From: Melioribacteraceae bacterium
Lineage (GTDB): Bacteria; Bacteroidota; Ignavibacteria; Ignavibacteriales; Melioribacteraceae
NCBI GenBank assembly: GCA_026983795.1
Contig: JALSTI010000198.1
Span: 1 to 44,585 of the forward strand
Length of the DNA stretch: 44,585 nt
Direction of reading: 5' to 3'
Shown here piece by piece: positions 16,723-25,224 of the stretch (positions are counted from its first letter, which is position 1; every line of letters begins with the position of its first letter). The position numbers and the translations under genes are program-made. The notes beneath the pieces were generated by a model, which made no database searches, was not told the origin of the DNA, and saw only the letters and a program-made list of their open reading frames with translations.

Positions 16723-18843
16723 ATGGAAACTTCAGCTCAAAACATTCAGCATACTTTTCATAATATCGGTTCGTCCATTGATATCGTTATTATTGGTGTT
16801 TACTTCATTTTCATTATGCTCTTCGGCAGCTACTTCGGTAAATACAACCGAAGCACGAAGGACTTCTTTTTCGGAGGCAGAAGATTTACATGGTGGCTAA
16901 TCGCTTTTTCCATTGTTGCTACGGGCGTTGGAAGCCACAGCTTTATTAAGTATTCTGCAAAAGGTTTTCAATACGGTTTTTCATCTACAATGACGTATAT
17001 AAACGATTGGTTTTTTCTGCCGTTCTTTTTATTCGGATGGTTACCGATAATTGTTTATACGCGCATACAATCCATCCCGGAATATTTTGAAAGAAGATTT
17101 AGCCCTTCGGCAAGATTTTTAGCGACTATACTGCTTCTGTTATATATGATCGGGTACATCGGAATAGGATTCCTTACACTCGGTAAAGCCGCAATGCCCC
17201 TTTTACCCGAATCGTTTAATATGTTGGGCTTGACCATTCATCCCACCTTAATGGGGATGATTATTATTATAGCGGTTATTACGGGAATTTATATTACTTT
17301 CGGCGGACAAACGGCAGTAATTTTCACGGATTTATTGCAAGGCTTTGTTCTCCTTTTTGCAGGCTTTTTGCTCTTCTTTTTAGGGATTGCGTATTTACAT
17401 CCTTTTGGCGGACTGTGGCATTTATTACCCACAACTTGGAAATTACCGTTAGCTGATTTTAATAAACCACCGGATTTTAATTTTGTGGGAATTTTTTGGC
17501 AAGACGGGGTCGCCGGCTCGGTCGGCTTTTTATTTATGAATATGGGTTTAATTATGCGGTTTATGGCTACCAAAAGTGTGGACGAGGGAAGGAAAGCCGC
17601 AACTTTTAATATTTTAATTATGTTGCCTCTCTCGGCAATTGTTGTTGGAAACGCCGGATGGATTGGAAAAGCAATTTCAATCGTACAACCGAATATAATT
17701 CCACCTAACACGTCACCGGATCAAATTTTTGACGTAGTCGCTCATGTGGTGTCAAGTCCGGGGGTTTTCGGTTTTATAATGGCTGCTTTAACCGCCGCCT
17801 TAATGTCAACGGTCGATACTTTAATTAATGCAACAGCCGCAATTTATATAAATGATATACACAGACCGTTGAAACAATTTTTCAAAATAAAAGAAAAGAC
17901 GAAAAAAGATACCGATAAAAAAGAATTAAGAGCAGCAAGGTATTCTTCGGCAATAATTACCGGTTTGGGTGTTTTGTCGGTTTTAGCATTCAAAAATTTT
18001 CCAACGGTTTATGAAGCCCACGGTTATTTTCATTCTACTTTAACCCCGCCGTTAGTTGTTGCTATTTTCCTTGGAATTTTTTGGAAACGTTTTACCCCGG
18101 CCGCGGTTATTACAACATTTTTAGGCGGCGTTGCGCTTATGATACTGGGCGCTCAGCATCCTGCCGTGCTAATTCATCCGTTCGATCATGGAATTGCTAT
18201 GAATCCCGAACATCCTTATACTTATATTCGCGCGCTTTATAATTTAGTTGTGCTTTCCGTGGTTGCCGTAGTCGTTACATATTTGGACGGGCAATTTACA
18301 TCTATTGTAAAATTAATTAAATCGAAATCAAACCATAAACAAATTATTTATTCCGTAACTGCATTAGCCGTTATTCTATTTATTATGATTTCATTAAATA
18401 TCGGAAGTTTATTGCTTCTTTTAATAGCTAATTTAATTCTTGTTGTTTTAGTTGCAATTGCTTCAACATATTTTATTGAATACGATCCGGTTGCACAAAC
18501 AGAAGGTTTGACGGTTTGGTCAATTAACAGGGCAAAGGAAGTGTTCAAAGGAAGAAAAGTGAACGAACGGGAAGGTGAAAAAGTTTTGGTCGATTGGAAA
18601 CTGAAAAAAGGTGAAGATGGAGTAATTAACTTCTCGAAAAAAGATATGGAAAAAATGGCGGCCGAACCGGGTGATTTGGTTTATATAAGTGATAAACGCG
18701 CTTGGTTGGGCGGATTAAAATCTATTCATTCCGTTTTTGGCGAACCCCATGATGAAGACGGAATTGTTTATATTAGCGAAGAAGATGAAAAGAACGGAAT
18801 TTTTATTAAAGGCAAAAAGTTAATAGCCGAAAAAGAAATGTAA
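16723..18843 (+). CDS. Sodium:solute symporter family protein with soluble C-terminal tail
   Basis: A 706-residue SSF-family transporter with about 13-14 membrane segments over residues 20-590. Family features include GKYNRSTKDFFFGGRRFTWW and SIVATGVGSHSF near the N-terminus, ITFGGQTAVIFTDLLQGFVL near residue 190, and MSTVDTLINATAAIYINDI near residue 365, where Na+-site residues lie in this family. Substrate cannot be read from sequence. About 115 residues after the last helix form a hydrophilic, probably cytoplasmic tail with AEPGDLVYISD and RAWLGGLKSIH, which I do not recognise. The upstream 70-residue membrane protein is three bases away, and a terminator follows. Confidence 0.88.
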   Translation: METSAQNIQHTFHNIGSSIDIVIIGVYFIFIMLFGSYFGKYNRSTKDFFFGGRRFTWWLIAFSIVATGVGSHSFIKYSAKGFQYGFSSTMTYINDWFFLPFFLFGWLPIIVYTRIQSIPEYFERRFSPSARFLATILLLLYMIGYIGIGFLTLGKAAMPLLPESFNMLGLTIHPTLMGMIIIIAVITGIYITFGGQTAVIFTDLLQGFVLLFAGFLLFFLGIAYLHPFGGLWHLLPTTWKLPLADFNKPPDFNFVGIFWQDGVAGSVGFLFMNMGLIMRFMATKSVDEGRKAATFNILIMLPLSAIVVGNAGWIGKAISIVQPNIIPPNTSPDQIFDVVAHVVSSPGVFGFIMAALTAALMSTVDTLINATAAIYINDIHRPLKQFFKIKEKTKKDTDKKELRAARYSSAIITGLGVLSVLAFKNFPTVYEAHGYFHSTLTPPLVVAIFLGIFWKRFTPAAVITTFLGGVALMILGAQHPAVLIHPFDHGIAMNPEHPYTYIRALYNLVVLSVVAVVVTYLDGQFTSIVKLIKSKSNHKQIIYSVTALAVILFIMISLNIGSLLLLLIANLILVVLVAIASTYFIEYDPVAQTEGLTVWSINRAKEVFKGRKVNEREGEKVLVDWKLKKGEDGVINFSKKDMEKMAAEPGDLVYISDKRAWLGGLKSIHSVFGEPHDEDGIVYISEEDEKNGIFIKGKKLIAEKEM

Positions 18844-18861
18844 GTATGTTAACATCAGTTT

Positions 18862-18896
18862 AAAAAAACTTCCTTTTACAAAGGAAGTTTTTTTTA
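18862..18896. terminator. Bidirectional rho-independent terminator
   Basis: AACTTCCTTT (18867-18876) pairs perfectly with AAAGGAAGTT (18880-18889) around a 3-base loop. A T-run to 18895 serves the plus-strand symporter. The A-run at 18862-18868 becomes a T-run on the minus strand and serves coaD, whose stop is at 18911. It closes two convergent transcripts. Confidence 0.9.
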
Positions 18897-18910
18897 TCTC
18901 TTTCAAAATT

Positions 18911-19420
18911 TTAATCCCTTATATCCTGAAATCTTTTAGTCACATCGGAATATTTTTCTTTTAATTTTTTCACAACAACATCGGGAACAAAATCAGCTAT
19001 GTTACCGTCGAATTGAGCAAGATTTCTGATAATAGTAGAATTTAAATAAGTGTATTTTTCATGCGGCATCAAAAAGACAGTCTTTAGTTTATTGTTTAAT
19101 CTCCGGTTCATTAATGCCATTTGAAATTCAAACTCAAAGTCGGAAATTGCTCGTAAGCCTCTAATAATACCAACTGCGCCAATATCCGCGGCATGATCAA
19201 CAACCAATCCGTCGAAGGAATCCACAAAAACGTTCTTAATATGCTTCAAGCTTACCTCAAGCATTTCAATTCTTTCTGCAACTGTAAATAACGGCGATTT
19301 GGTAGGATTTTTTGCAACGGTTACAACAACTTCGTCGAATAATTCCGTTGCACGTTTTATTACATCGATATGTCCGTTTGTAACCGGATCAAAAGTTCCA
19401 GGATAAATTACGCGTTTCAT
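18911..19420 (-). CDS. coaD: Phosphopantetheine adenylyltransferase
   Basis: A 169-residue cytoplasmic nucleotidyltransferase that makes dephospho-CoA from 4'-phosphopantetheine and ATP, the penultimate step of CoA synthesis. The nucleotide-binding TFDPVTNGH (9-17) carries the N/H-x-G-H class motif. IIRGLRAISDFEFEFQMA is the conserved central block. The usual S-S-x-x-(V/I)-(K/R) motif appears as LNSTIIRNLA, a mild variation. An AAAGGA ribosome-binding site lies upstream. It is the last gene of the minus-strand run and follows rsmD after 58 bases, a pairing common in bacteria. Confidence 0.96.
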   Translation of the reverse strand: MKRVIYPGTFDPVTNGHIDVIKRATELFDEVVVTVAKNPTKSPLFTVAERIEMLEVSLKHIKNVFVDSFDGLVVDHAADIGAVGIIRGLRAISDFEFEFQMALMNRRLNNKLKTVFLMPHEKYTYLNSTIIRNLAQFDGNIADFVPDVVVKKLKEKYSDVTKRFQDIRD

Positions 19421-19478
19421 TTATTTGGTCCTTTGTTATCAATTATAAAATAATAAAATAAACTTTATTATGCGAATT

Positions 19479-20027
19479 TCATTGCTGCTCGAAAATGTAA
19501 ATTAAACTGTCTCCCAATCTTTTTACCGGGTCCGTTTTAAAATTTATCTGATCTTCTTTTTCCGTCTGTATGGATCTTTCTATTAAAACAATTCCACCGG
19601 GCATTAAAAAGTTATTAGAAAAAAGATTTTCCAAAACCAAATAAATATCATTTTTAAAAAAGGGCGGATCCGCTAAAACCAGTTGATAAGTTTCATGCTT
19701 CTTCATCTTGGAAAATCTAACAGCAGTGGTCTTAAATATTCTTACCGAATTTTTAATTCCCAATTTTTCAACATTACCGGCTAACGTTTTATAAACGGAA
19801 TAATTTTTCTCCACAAAATCCACTTTCCCGGCTCCCCTGCTGTACGCTTCAATGCCTAACGATCCCGAGCCGGCGTAAATATCGCAAACGTTTATACCGT
19901 TAAAATCCAAAATGTTATTCAAATAATTAAAAATTGCTTCTCTGTTTTTATCGGTCGTTGGCCGTGTAAATTTTGAGACCGGTACTTTAATTCCTCTTCC
20001 TTTTAATTTTCCGGCAATTACACGCAT
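19479..20027 (-). CDS. rsmD: 16S rRNA (guanine966-N2)-methyltransferase
   Basis: A 182-residue SAM-dependent methyltransferase acting on G966 of 16S rRNA during small-subunit assembly. MRVIAGKLKGRGIKVP and TRPTTDKNREAIFNYL are the typical opening. The SAM-binding loop is CDIYAGSGSLGIEAYSRGA, and the catalytic motif IV is LADPPFF, with Phe where many homologues have Tyr, a usual variant. Its ATG overlaps the stop of the upstream PilM-like gene by one base (TAATG), which implies translational coupling. coaD follows. Confidence 0.95.
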   Translation of the reverse strand: MRVIAGKLKGRGIKVPVSKFTRPTTDKNREAIFNYLNNILDFNGINVCDIYAGSGSLGIEAYSRGAGKVDFVEKNYSVYKTLAGNVEKLGIKNSVRIFKTTAVRFSKMKKHETYQLVLADPPFFKNDIYLVLENLFSNNFLMPGGIVLIERSIQTEKEDQINFKTDPVKRLGDSLIYIFEQQ

Positions 20028-20941
20028 TAAATTATTCTCATTGCTATGGCCGTAGGCGAAGAAAACAAAACCGGCTGTCCGGTAAGTAAAGGATCGTTTT
20101 TCAGTTTTGGACTAATTTCAAAATTTATAAAAGGATTAATACTAATTACTTTTTTATCAAGTGCAACTTCCAAATCACCAATTAAATTAAAATCGTCTTC
20201 TGAAGTAAACAAAACAATCTCCGGAGTATTATAAGGTAATTTTATTTTTGATGAAAGTTTTTCAACCAAATTTTTAGCAAGATGTATAAGATCTTCTGAA
20301 CTATCGATACTAATTTTACGATATATAACGGGAATATTGTTTCTTGATAAAATTAATGAAATAGTTTGGTTGTTTAGATAAATGCTAAGAAATTCACCGG
20401 AATTTTTAATGAGCGTTTGAGCAATACGGTTTGAAGCAATATGCGCGTTGTCTACATACTTAAGTACAAGATTATTCCTTGAACAAAATTTGTGTAATTT
20501 TTTGATTATTATTTTTTTTAATGCAAAGAAAATTATTGTACGGGAATTTTCGCTTCCGCTGCCCGTCTCAAATTTATCGAAAACGAAATCTTCGGCATTC
20601 TCAAATGGAAAAAGCTTGGTAAACTCCCACTTAATAAAATTATTTATATCCTCGGAAGTTAAATTTTTATCGATGGGAATTTCTGCGGAATAAAACAGTG
20701 AATCGGGCAAAGTAAAAGATACGATATCCGACTTTAATGAAGATTTAGCTGTAATTTTTTCGAATGATTCTTGAAGTATGTTTGTAAAATCTTTTTCCGG
20801 TGCGGAAAAATCGAATACCGAAAAAAAAGGTTTCTCATCGATATTTTCGATAAGAAACCTTCCTTCGTTAAAATCTATTTCAACAAGCTGTAATTTTTTT
20901 ACTGTAAGGTTAATACCAACGTGATTAACAAACAGTGACAT
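20027..20941 (-). CDS. Diverged PilM-like (actin-fold) protein
   Basis: A 304-residue protein without signal peptide. The layout follows PilM, the cytoplasmic actin-like protein of type IV pilus machines. It opens with a VGINLTVKKLQLVEID phosphate-1-like strand pair. Near residues 75-120, SFTLPDSLFYSAEIPI is followed by IKWEFTKLFPFENAEDFVFD, matching PilM's conserved pre-loop region. A mid-protein second beta unit is present, and the end TAIAMRII resembles PilM's A-x-G-L-A-L-R. The glycines and acidic residues expected for ATP binding are largely missing, so nucleotide binding is doubtful. No pilN, pilO or pilQ is adjacent. The assignment is by pattern, not by search. Confidence 0.55.
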   Translation of the reverse strand: MSLFVNHVGINLTVKKLQLVEIDFNEGRFLIENIDEKPFFSVFDFSAPEKDFTNILQESFEKITAKSSLKSDIVSFTLPDSLFYSAEIPIDKNLTSEDINNFIKWEFTKLFPFENAEDFVFDKFETGSGSENSRTIIFFALKKIIIKKLHKFCSRNNLVLKYVDNAHIASNRIAQTLIKNSGEFLSIYLNNQTISLILSRNNIPVIYRKISIDSSEDLIHLAKNLVEKLSSKIKLPYNTPEIVLFTSEDDFNLIGDLEVALDKKVISINPFINFEISPKLKNDPLLTGQPVLFSSPTAIAMRII

Positions 20942-20949
20942 TTATTAAA

Positions 20950-21510
20950 TTATTCCCAAGAAGCCGTATTTTTTAACGCCTCGTTATGCAAATCGCCAAT
21001 AGTCCCGTAACCGTCGGGGTCTTTTAAGAAATAACGGGTTCCTATTGTAATATTAGTATCCACTTTGGTTATTTTACCTCTTCTGTTTATAAATGTATCC
21101 AGAACGGTAGAAGTATCCACTTGCAAAATATACCGTTTATGCGTTTTGGGAGAGAAAAATAAAGATTCGGGCACAAAAGCGCCGACGGATTTTAATTTTT
21201 TAAACGGATTGGTAGACTTACCCGTAATTGTATCTACTCCGTTCATTACTTGATAAACGAACGAATCGGTTTTTACAAAGTTTACTAAACTATCAAGATT
21301 ATCTGTAAAACGTTTATACTTTTTATCCCATAATATTTCGGCTTGTCTTATATTATCCATCCTTAAATGCGATTCGGTTTTGTAATAATTCTCCTGTTTC
21401 ATATAGTTACTCGGATCAATATACGCAACCTTTATTAAAATGTATGATAAAATTAAAATTACAACTAAAAGAGCGGCATGAATATACCACGGTTCAGATT
21501 TACTAGTCAT
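20950..21510 (-). CDS. Single-pass membrane protein of unknown function
   Basis: A 186-residue protein with a short cytoplasmic N-terminus, one transmembrane helix (about residues 10-27: IHAALLVVILILSYILI) and about 155 residues outside the cytoplasm. The outer part starts helical (RMDNIRQAEILWDKKYKR), then looks beta-rich (HKRYILQVDTSTV, ITIGTRYFLKDPDGYG). I do not recognise a family. A strong TGGAGGA ribosome-binding site lies just upstream of the ATG. It lies 8 bases before the PilM-like gene and 28 bases after the ComEA-like gene. A membrane partner for the PilM-like protein is an attractive but unproven idea; it does not resemble PilN closely. Confidence 0.7.
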   Translation of the reverse strand: MTSKSEPWYIHAALLVVILILSYILIKVAYIDPSNYMKQENYYKTESHLRMDNIRQAEILWDKKYKRFTDNLDSLVNFVKTDSFVYQVMNGVDTITGKSTNPFKKLKSVGAFVPESLFFSPKTHKRYILQVDTSTVLDTFINRRGKITKVDTNITIGTRYFLKDPDGYGTIGDLHNEALKNTASWE

Positions 21511-21538
21511 TTTTCCTCCAGAGGTTGACAGTCTAAAT

Positions 21539-22006
21539 TTAATCTAAATTAATATACTTTTTAATTTTGTTTAATTTAATCTTTCCAATACCTTTAACTT
21601 TAATAAGATCATCTATAGTTTTAAATTTACCATTTAAGTTACGAAATTCAATAATTTTTTGTGCGGTTTTTACACCGATTCCAGGAATTTTAGTTAATTC
21701 TTTTATTCCCGCGGAGTTAATATTAACAATCTTTAACTTATTTTTCTTTAATTTCGTAGTTCGAAAATTCCAATTACTAAAATCATAAAGTTTATCTTCA
21801 GAAGCAATAAAATTTTCACTAATTTCAGATTGTTTTTTTTCGACGCTTAACACCGTATTTTTGTATACACTATCGTCTTGCGAATAATCGTAAAATTCGT
21901 TTAACGGTTTTATTCTTTTATATTTAGTATTATAAACAAAAAGACCCGTCAAGAAAGAAACGGCAAGAAAAGAGAGTACGCCAAACTCTACTTTGGTCAA
22001 ACCCAA
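21539..22006 (-). CDS. ComEA-like membrane-anchored helix-hairpin-helix protein
   Basis: A 155-residue protein with one N-terminal transmembrane segment (about residues 7-25), a linker, and a C-terminal pair of helix-hairpin-helix motifs: NINSAGIKELTKIPGIGVKTAQKIIEFR followed by FKTIDDLIKVKGIGKIKLNKI (within residues 95-150). This is the ComEA arrangement, in which the exposed domain binds double-stranded DNA during uptake by competent cells. DNA binding is well supported by the motif; a role in transformation is inferred. It sits 46 bases downstream of dnaJ and heads a trio with the unknown membrane protein and the PilM-like protein. Confidence 0.85.
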   Translation of the reverse strand: MGLTKVEFGVLSFLAVSFLTGLFVYNTKYKRIKPLNEFYDYSQDDSVYKNTVLSVEKKQSEISENFIASEDKLYDFSNWNFRTTKLKKNKLKIVNINSAGIKELTKIPGIGVKTAQKIIEFRNLNGKFKTIDDLIKVKGIGKIKLNKIKKYINLD

Positions 22007-22052
22007 CGTACGCGCTATTTTCTCAATCTTTTTGATAAAAATACAAAGTTTA

Positions 22053-23195
22053 TTAACTATATATTTTCGGAGCTTGAATATGCGGCATTTTTTTCAGCTC
22101 TTTCAATAATTCTTTTTCCTGGGAATTAAGTTTTTTGGGCACATAAACATTCACTCTAACCAATTGATCTCCTGAGCCGTGGCTATGTAAATGTTGAATT
22201 CCCTTACCCCGCATTTTTAAATATTTACCAGGTTGAAGTCCGGGTTCTATTTTTAATTTTGCCCTGCCGTTAAGCGTTGGCACTTCCACTTCCGTACCCA
22301 AAACCAAATCGGGGTAACTTACATACAAATTATAAATTATGTTATCACCGTCGCGCACAAAATACTCGTGAGGCAATTCGTTAAAAATAACAATTAAATC
22401 ACCTGCAGGTCCGCCGTTTCTACCGGCATTTCCCTCGCCTCTTAAAGTCATATAACTGTTATCGGTAACCCCGGCGGGAATTTCCACTTTAATTGTAGCT
22501 TCTCCGTATACTCTGCCTTCGCCTTTACATTTTTTACAAGGATCGGTAATAACTTGTCCGGTACCGTTACAATTATGACAAGTTTGAATATTTACAAACT
22601 GTCCGAAAATGGATTTGGAGACTTGTCTTATTTCACCCGAACCGTTACAAACGGGACAAGTTTTATAAGCCGAAGGAGAGCTTGCGCCTGTTCCGTGGCA
22701 GACGTCGCAGACTTGATATCTTTTCAATTTAATTTTTTTAGTAGTTCCGGAAGCAATTTCTTCCAATGTAAGTTTAATATGTACTTTCAAATCCGAGCCA
22801 GGAGAGCCGGTGGTTTGGCGTTGACCTCGACCCCGTGCAGAAGCTCTTCCGCCGCCGAAGAAGTCGTCGAAAATTGATCCGCCGCCGCCGCCGAAAGAAC
22901 CGCCAAATATATCCGAAAAATGACTGAAGATATCATTAATATCATGAAATCCTTCAAATCCGCCGCTTCCACCCAGTCCGCTATGCCCAAAACGGTCGTA
23001 TTTTGCTTTTTTATCGGGATCGCTTAAAACCTCGTAGGCTTCGGCTGCTTCTTTAAATTTTTCTTCGGCTTCTTTATCTCCCGGATTTCTATCCGGATGA
23101 TATTTCATTGCCAATTTTCTATAAGCTTTTTTAATTTCTTCGGGCGATGCATTTTTCGAAACGCCTAATACTTCGTAATAATCTCTCTTAGTCAT
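22053..23195 (-). CDS. dnaJ: Chaperone protein DnaJ
   Basis: A 380-residue type I Hsp40 co-chaperone that stimulates DnaK ATPase. It has a J-domain with the HPD triad (YHPDRNPGD, about residue 33). A Gly/Phe-rich region follows, with runs of glycine encoded by GCC-like repeats around 22860-22900. The zinc domain has four C-x2-C-x-G-x-G units ([36 protein letters not shown]). The C-terminal substrate-binding domain contains [16 protein letters not shown] take the ATG at 23195; one codon earlier is a TTG. It lies directly after grpE, giving hrcA-grpE-dnaJ; dnaK is not in the window. Confidence 0.97.
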   Translation of the reverse strand: MTKRDYYEVLGVSKNASPEEIKKAYRKLAMKYHPDRNPGDKEAEEKFKEAAEAYEVLSDPDKKAKYDRFGHSGLGGSGGFEGFHDINDIFSHFSDIFGGSFGGGGGSIFDDFFGGGRASARGRGQRQTTGSPGSDLKVHIKLTLEEIASGTTKKIKLKRYQVCDVCHGTGASSPSAYKTCPVCNGSGEIRQVSKSIFGQFVNIQTCHNCNGTGQVITDPCKKCKGEGRVYGEATIKVEIPAGVTDNSYMTLRGEGNAGRNGGPAGDLIVIFNELPHEYFVRDGDNIIYNLYVSYPDLVLGTEVEVPTLNGRAKLKIEPGLQPGKYLKMRGKGIQHLHSHGSGDQLVRVNVYVPKKLNSQEKELLKELKKMPHIQAPKIYS

Positions 23196-23205
23196 CAATT
23201 ACCCT

Positions 23206-23862
23206 TTATTCTTCGCTTGAATTATTTGATTGATTTTGATTTTCCTCATCGGCTCCGGATTCTTCGCTATCCGGGCCGTCCGGGCTAACAATAACTTTTG
23301 CATGTCTAATAACTTTATCCTTATACTTATACCCCGGCTCAATTTCTTCCAAAACCGTATGAGGAGGAACGCCTTTGGCAGGTTGTTGCATTAGGGCTTC
23401 GTGGTAATTAAAATCAAACTTTTGATTTTTTGCTTCAATTTTTTCAATCCCTTGTTCTTCCAAGGTTTTCTTGAATTTTTCCAATACCATTTTCAAACCT
23501 TCTTTGATGGAATCGATGTTTTTAGCATCATCCATATGACTAATGGAACGGTTTAAATCGTCATAAACCGGAAGAATTTTTAGGATGAATGATTCCGCCG
23601 CATATTCCAATAAATTCAATTGATCTTTTTCGGTACGTCTTTTATAATTTTCAAACTCCGCTATTTTTCTAAGCAAAGTATCTTTTAATTCATTGTTAGA
23701 TTGTTCCAATTCTTCAATTTTTTTATTAGCCTTATCCAATTCTTTTTTCAAATGCTTTACCTCGCTCTTGGTTTCTTTATTTGTTTTATGTTTAGTGCCG
23801 GTTTGTTCTTCTTTTTCATGAGTTTCTTTTTCTTCATGAACATCTTTTTTTCTGCTCTTCAT
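23206..23862 (-). CDS. grpE: Nucleotide exchange factor GrpE
   Basis: A 218-residue GrpE that releases ADP from DnaK. About 45 N-terminal residues are highly charged and probably disordered. A long coiled coil follows (about 45-95: KKELDKANKKIEELEQSNNEL). The conserved core has AEFENYKRRTEKD, PVYDDLNRSI and LEEQGIEKIEAK, and the beta-wing domain has FDFNYHEALMQ and VIRHAKVIVS. A GAGAGGG ribosome-binding site sits eight bases before the ATG. The acidic Ser/Glu/Asn-rich C-terminal tail is normal for the family. It lies between hrcA and dnaJ. Confidence 0.96.
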   Translation of the reverse strand: MKSRKKDVHEEKETHEKEEQTGTKHKTNKETKSEVKHLKKELDKANKKIEELEQSNNELKDTLLRKIAEFENYKRRTEKDQLNLLEYAAESFILKILPVYDDLNRSISHMDDAKNIDSIKEGLKMVLEKFKKTLEEQGIEKIEAKNQKFDFNYHEALMQQPAKGVPPHTVLEEIEPGYKYKDKVIRHAKVIVSPDGPDSEESGADEENQNQSNNSSEE

Positions 23863-23879
23863 TAGTTTTTCCCTCTCTA

Positions 23880-24914
23880 TTAATTTTTTTGAATAGCTTG
23901 TGATAATAATTCGGCCACATAAATAACAGCCGCAACCGATTTTGAATATTCCATTCTTTTCGGACCTACAATACCAACGCTTCCTGTAACTTGACCAAGT
24001 TTATATTCTTTTACCACCAAACTATATTCGCTTAATTTTTCTTCTTTATTTTCGCTTCCTATTGTTATTGTTACGTTTCCTTTATGTAATTTTAACTGAT
24101 CATCCATAATATGAATTATTACATCTTTATCTTCAATTAATTCAATAATGCTTTTAAAATGTTCTTGATCGCCAAATTCAGGTTGATGAATTATATTTTT
24201 AGCTCCGGTTATTATCGATTTATCGTAAACTTTATCGTCTTTAAAAATATCATCAACGGAATCCAGAAACACTCTTATAATCGGTTTATATTCTTTTTTA
24301 TAATTACTGATTCTTTTTCTAAACGATTTGCGGATTTCCGAAAAAGTAAGCCCCGATAGTCTTTCGTTTAACAAATGTTGAATGGAATTAAGATTCTTTT
24401 GATTAATTACCGAATCTATTTCCAAAGTAATAGTTTTAACCATACCTGACCGGATTGTAAGAACAACAAGGATTCTATTTTTCGCTATAGATATTAATTG
24501 AATTTTATCCAGAATAGCTTTATCAAACTTCGGATACGTAATACAAGCCAATTGTTTTGTTATATCACTTAAAATGCTAGATGTAACTTTAAGAATTTCG
24601 TCGGTTTCTATGGATAAAGTATTTAAAGTGTTTTTAATAAAATACTTTTCCTCGGGTCTCAATCTGGGCGGTTCCATCAGAGAGTCAACATAAAATCTGT
24701 AACCTTTGTCCGTAGGAATTCTACCCGCGGATGTATGCGGATGATTTAAATAACCCGAATCTTCCAAATCCGCCATAATATTTCTGATAGTAGCCGGTGA
24801 AAAGCCCACATTATATTTTTTTGCAATATTGCGCGAACCTACCGGACTGGCAGTAAGTATATATTGATGAATTACATATCTTAAAATCGATTTTTCCCTT
24901 TCGCTCAGTGACAT
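23880..24914 (-). CDS. hrcA: Heat-inducible transcription repressor HrcA
   Basis: A 344-residue repressor of class I heat-shock genes. It has an N-terminal winged helix (about 1-75; SPVGSRNIAKKYNVGFSPAT, then SAGRIPTDKGYRFYVD), a central dimerisation/GAF-like region, and the C-terminal GSVGIVGPKRMEYSKSVAAV block that is highly typical of HrcA. The family normally binds the CIRCE element and autoregulates its own operon. No sequence like the CIRCE consensus is visible in the 310-base upstream region, although two other inverted repeats are. It heads the minus-strand run hrcA-grpE-dnaJ and beyond. Confidence 0.96.
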   Translation of the reverse strand: MSLSEREKSILRYVIHQYILTASPVGSRNIAKKYNVGFSPATIRNIMADLEDSGYLNHPHTSAGRIPTDKGYRFYVDSLMEPPRLRPEEKYFIKNTLNTLSIETDEILKVTSSILSDITKQLACITYPKFDKAILDKIQLISIAKNRILVVLTIRSGMVKTITLEIDSVINQKNLNSIQHLLNERLSGLTFSEIRKSFRKRISNYKKEYKPIIRVFLDSVDDIFKDDKVYDKSIITGAKNIIHQPEFGDQEHFKSIIELIEDKDVIIHIMDDQLKLHKGNVTITIGSENKEEKLSEYSLVVKEYKLGQVTGSVGIVGPKRMEYSKSVAAVIYVAELLSQAIQKN

Positions 24915-25002
24915 TTTTATATCTGTACCTACTTTTTACATTTAATCTATTTTAAATTAAAAATTTACCAAAAAATTGCATATTTTACATAATATTCGAT
25001 GC

Positions 25003-25024
25003 ATGTAACTTTTCTTGGTTACAT
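25003..25024. promoter_or_regulatory. Inverted repeat upstream of hrcA, candidate operator
   Basis: ATGTAAC (25003-25009) and GTTACAT (25018-25024) are perfect complements separated by 8 bases. The left edge is about 90 bases upstream of the hrcA start. The size and spacing (7-8-7) resemble a dimeric repressor site and are close in geometry to CIRCE (9-9-9), but the sequence differs. It could be the HrcA operator in this lineage; that is inference. Confidence 0.45.
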
Positions 25025-25054
25025 TTAACTTGACTGACCGTAATACAAACAAAA

Positions 25055-25071
25055 GTTGAAATTGTTTCAAC
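25055..25071. promoter_or_regulatory. Second inverted repeat between hrcA and purM
   Basis: GTTGAAA (25055-25061) and TTTCAAC (25065-25071) are perfect complements with a 3-base centre. It lies about 154 bases upstream of purM and 140 upstream of hrcA, so it could serve either gene. There is no T-run on either side, so a terminator is unlikely. Confidence 0.4.
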
Positions 25072-25224
25072 ACAGTTGGCATAAGAAACTTACAAAAAAA
25101 AATATCTTTCACTCCAACATCTTTCAAAATATTCTTATCTTTGTTTTACATAAGAATACATTTTTAAACTTTTGAATATCCGTAAAAAACCGGAATCGAT
25201 TTTTAACATAATTGGGAATAAATA

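Larger units (their letters stand above)
24915..25224. other. Divergent hrcA-purM intergenic region, 310 bp
   Basis: It is AT-rich and must hold the promoters of hrcA (-) and purM (+). It contains two perfect inverted repeats, described separately at 25003-25024 and 25055-25071. I see no small gene and no CIRCE-like repeat on either strand. Confidence 0.55.

Noticed and set aside
22554-22990. Open frames opposite and within the Gly-rich part of dnaJ
   Set aside because: They are shadows created by the GC-richer glycine repeats of the DnaJ G/F region and lack any recognisable protein features.
25136-25143. TATCTTTG, matching the Bacteroidota -7 consensus TAnnTTTG, upstream of purM
   Set aside because: No matching -33 element at the right spacing; in AT-rich DNA this match is expected by chance. 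A similar match upstream of aroK (13156-13163, minus strand) has the same weakness.
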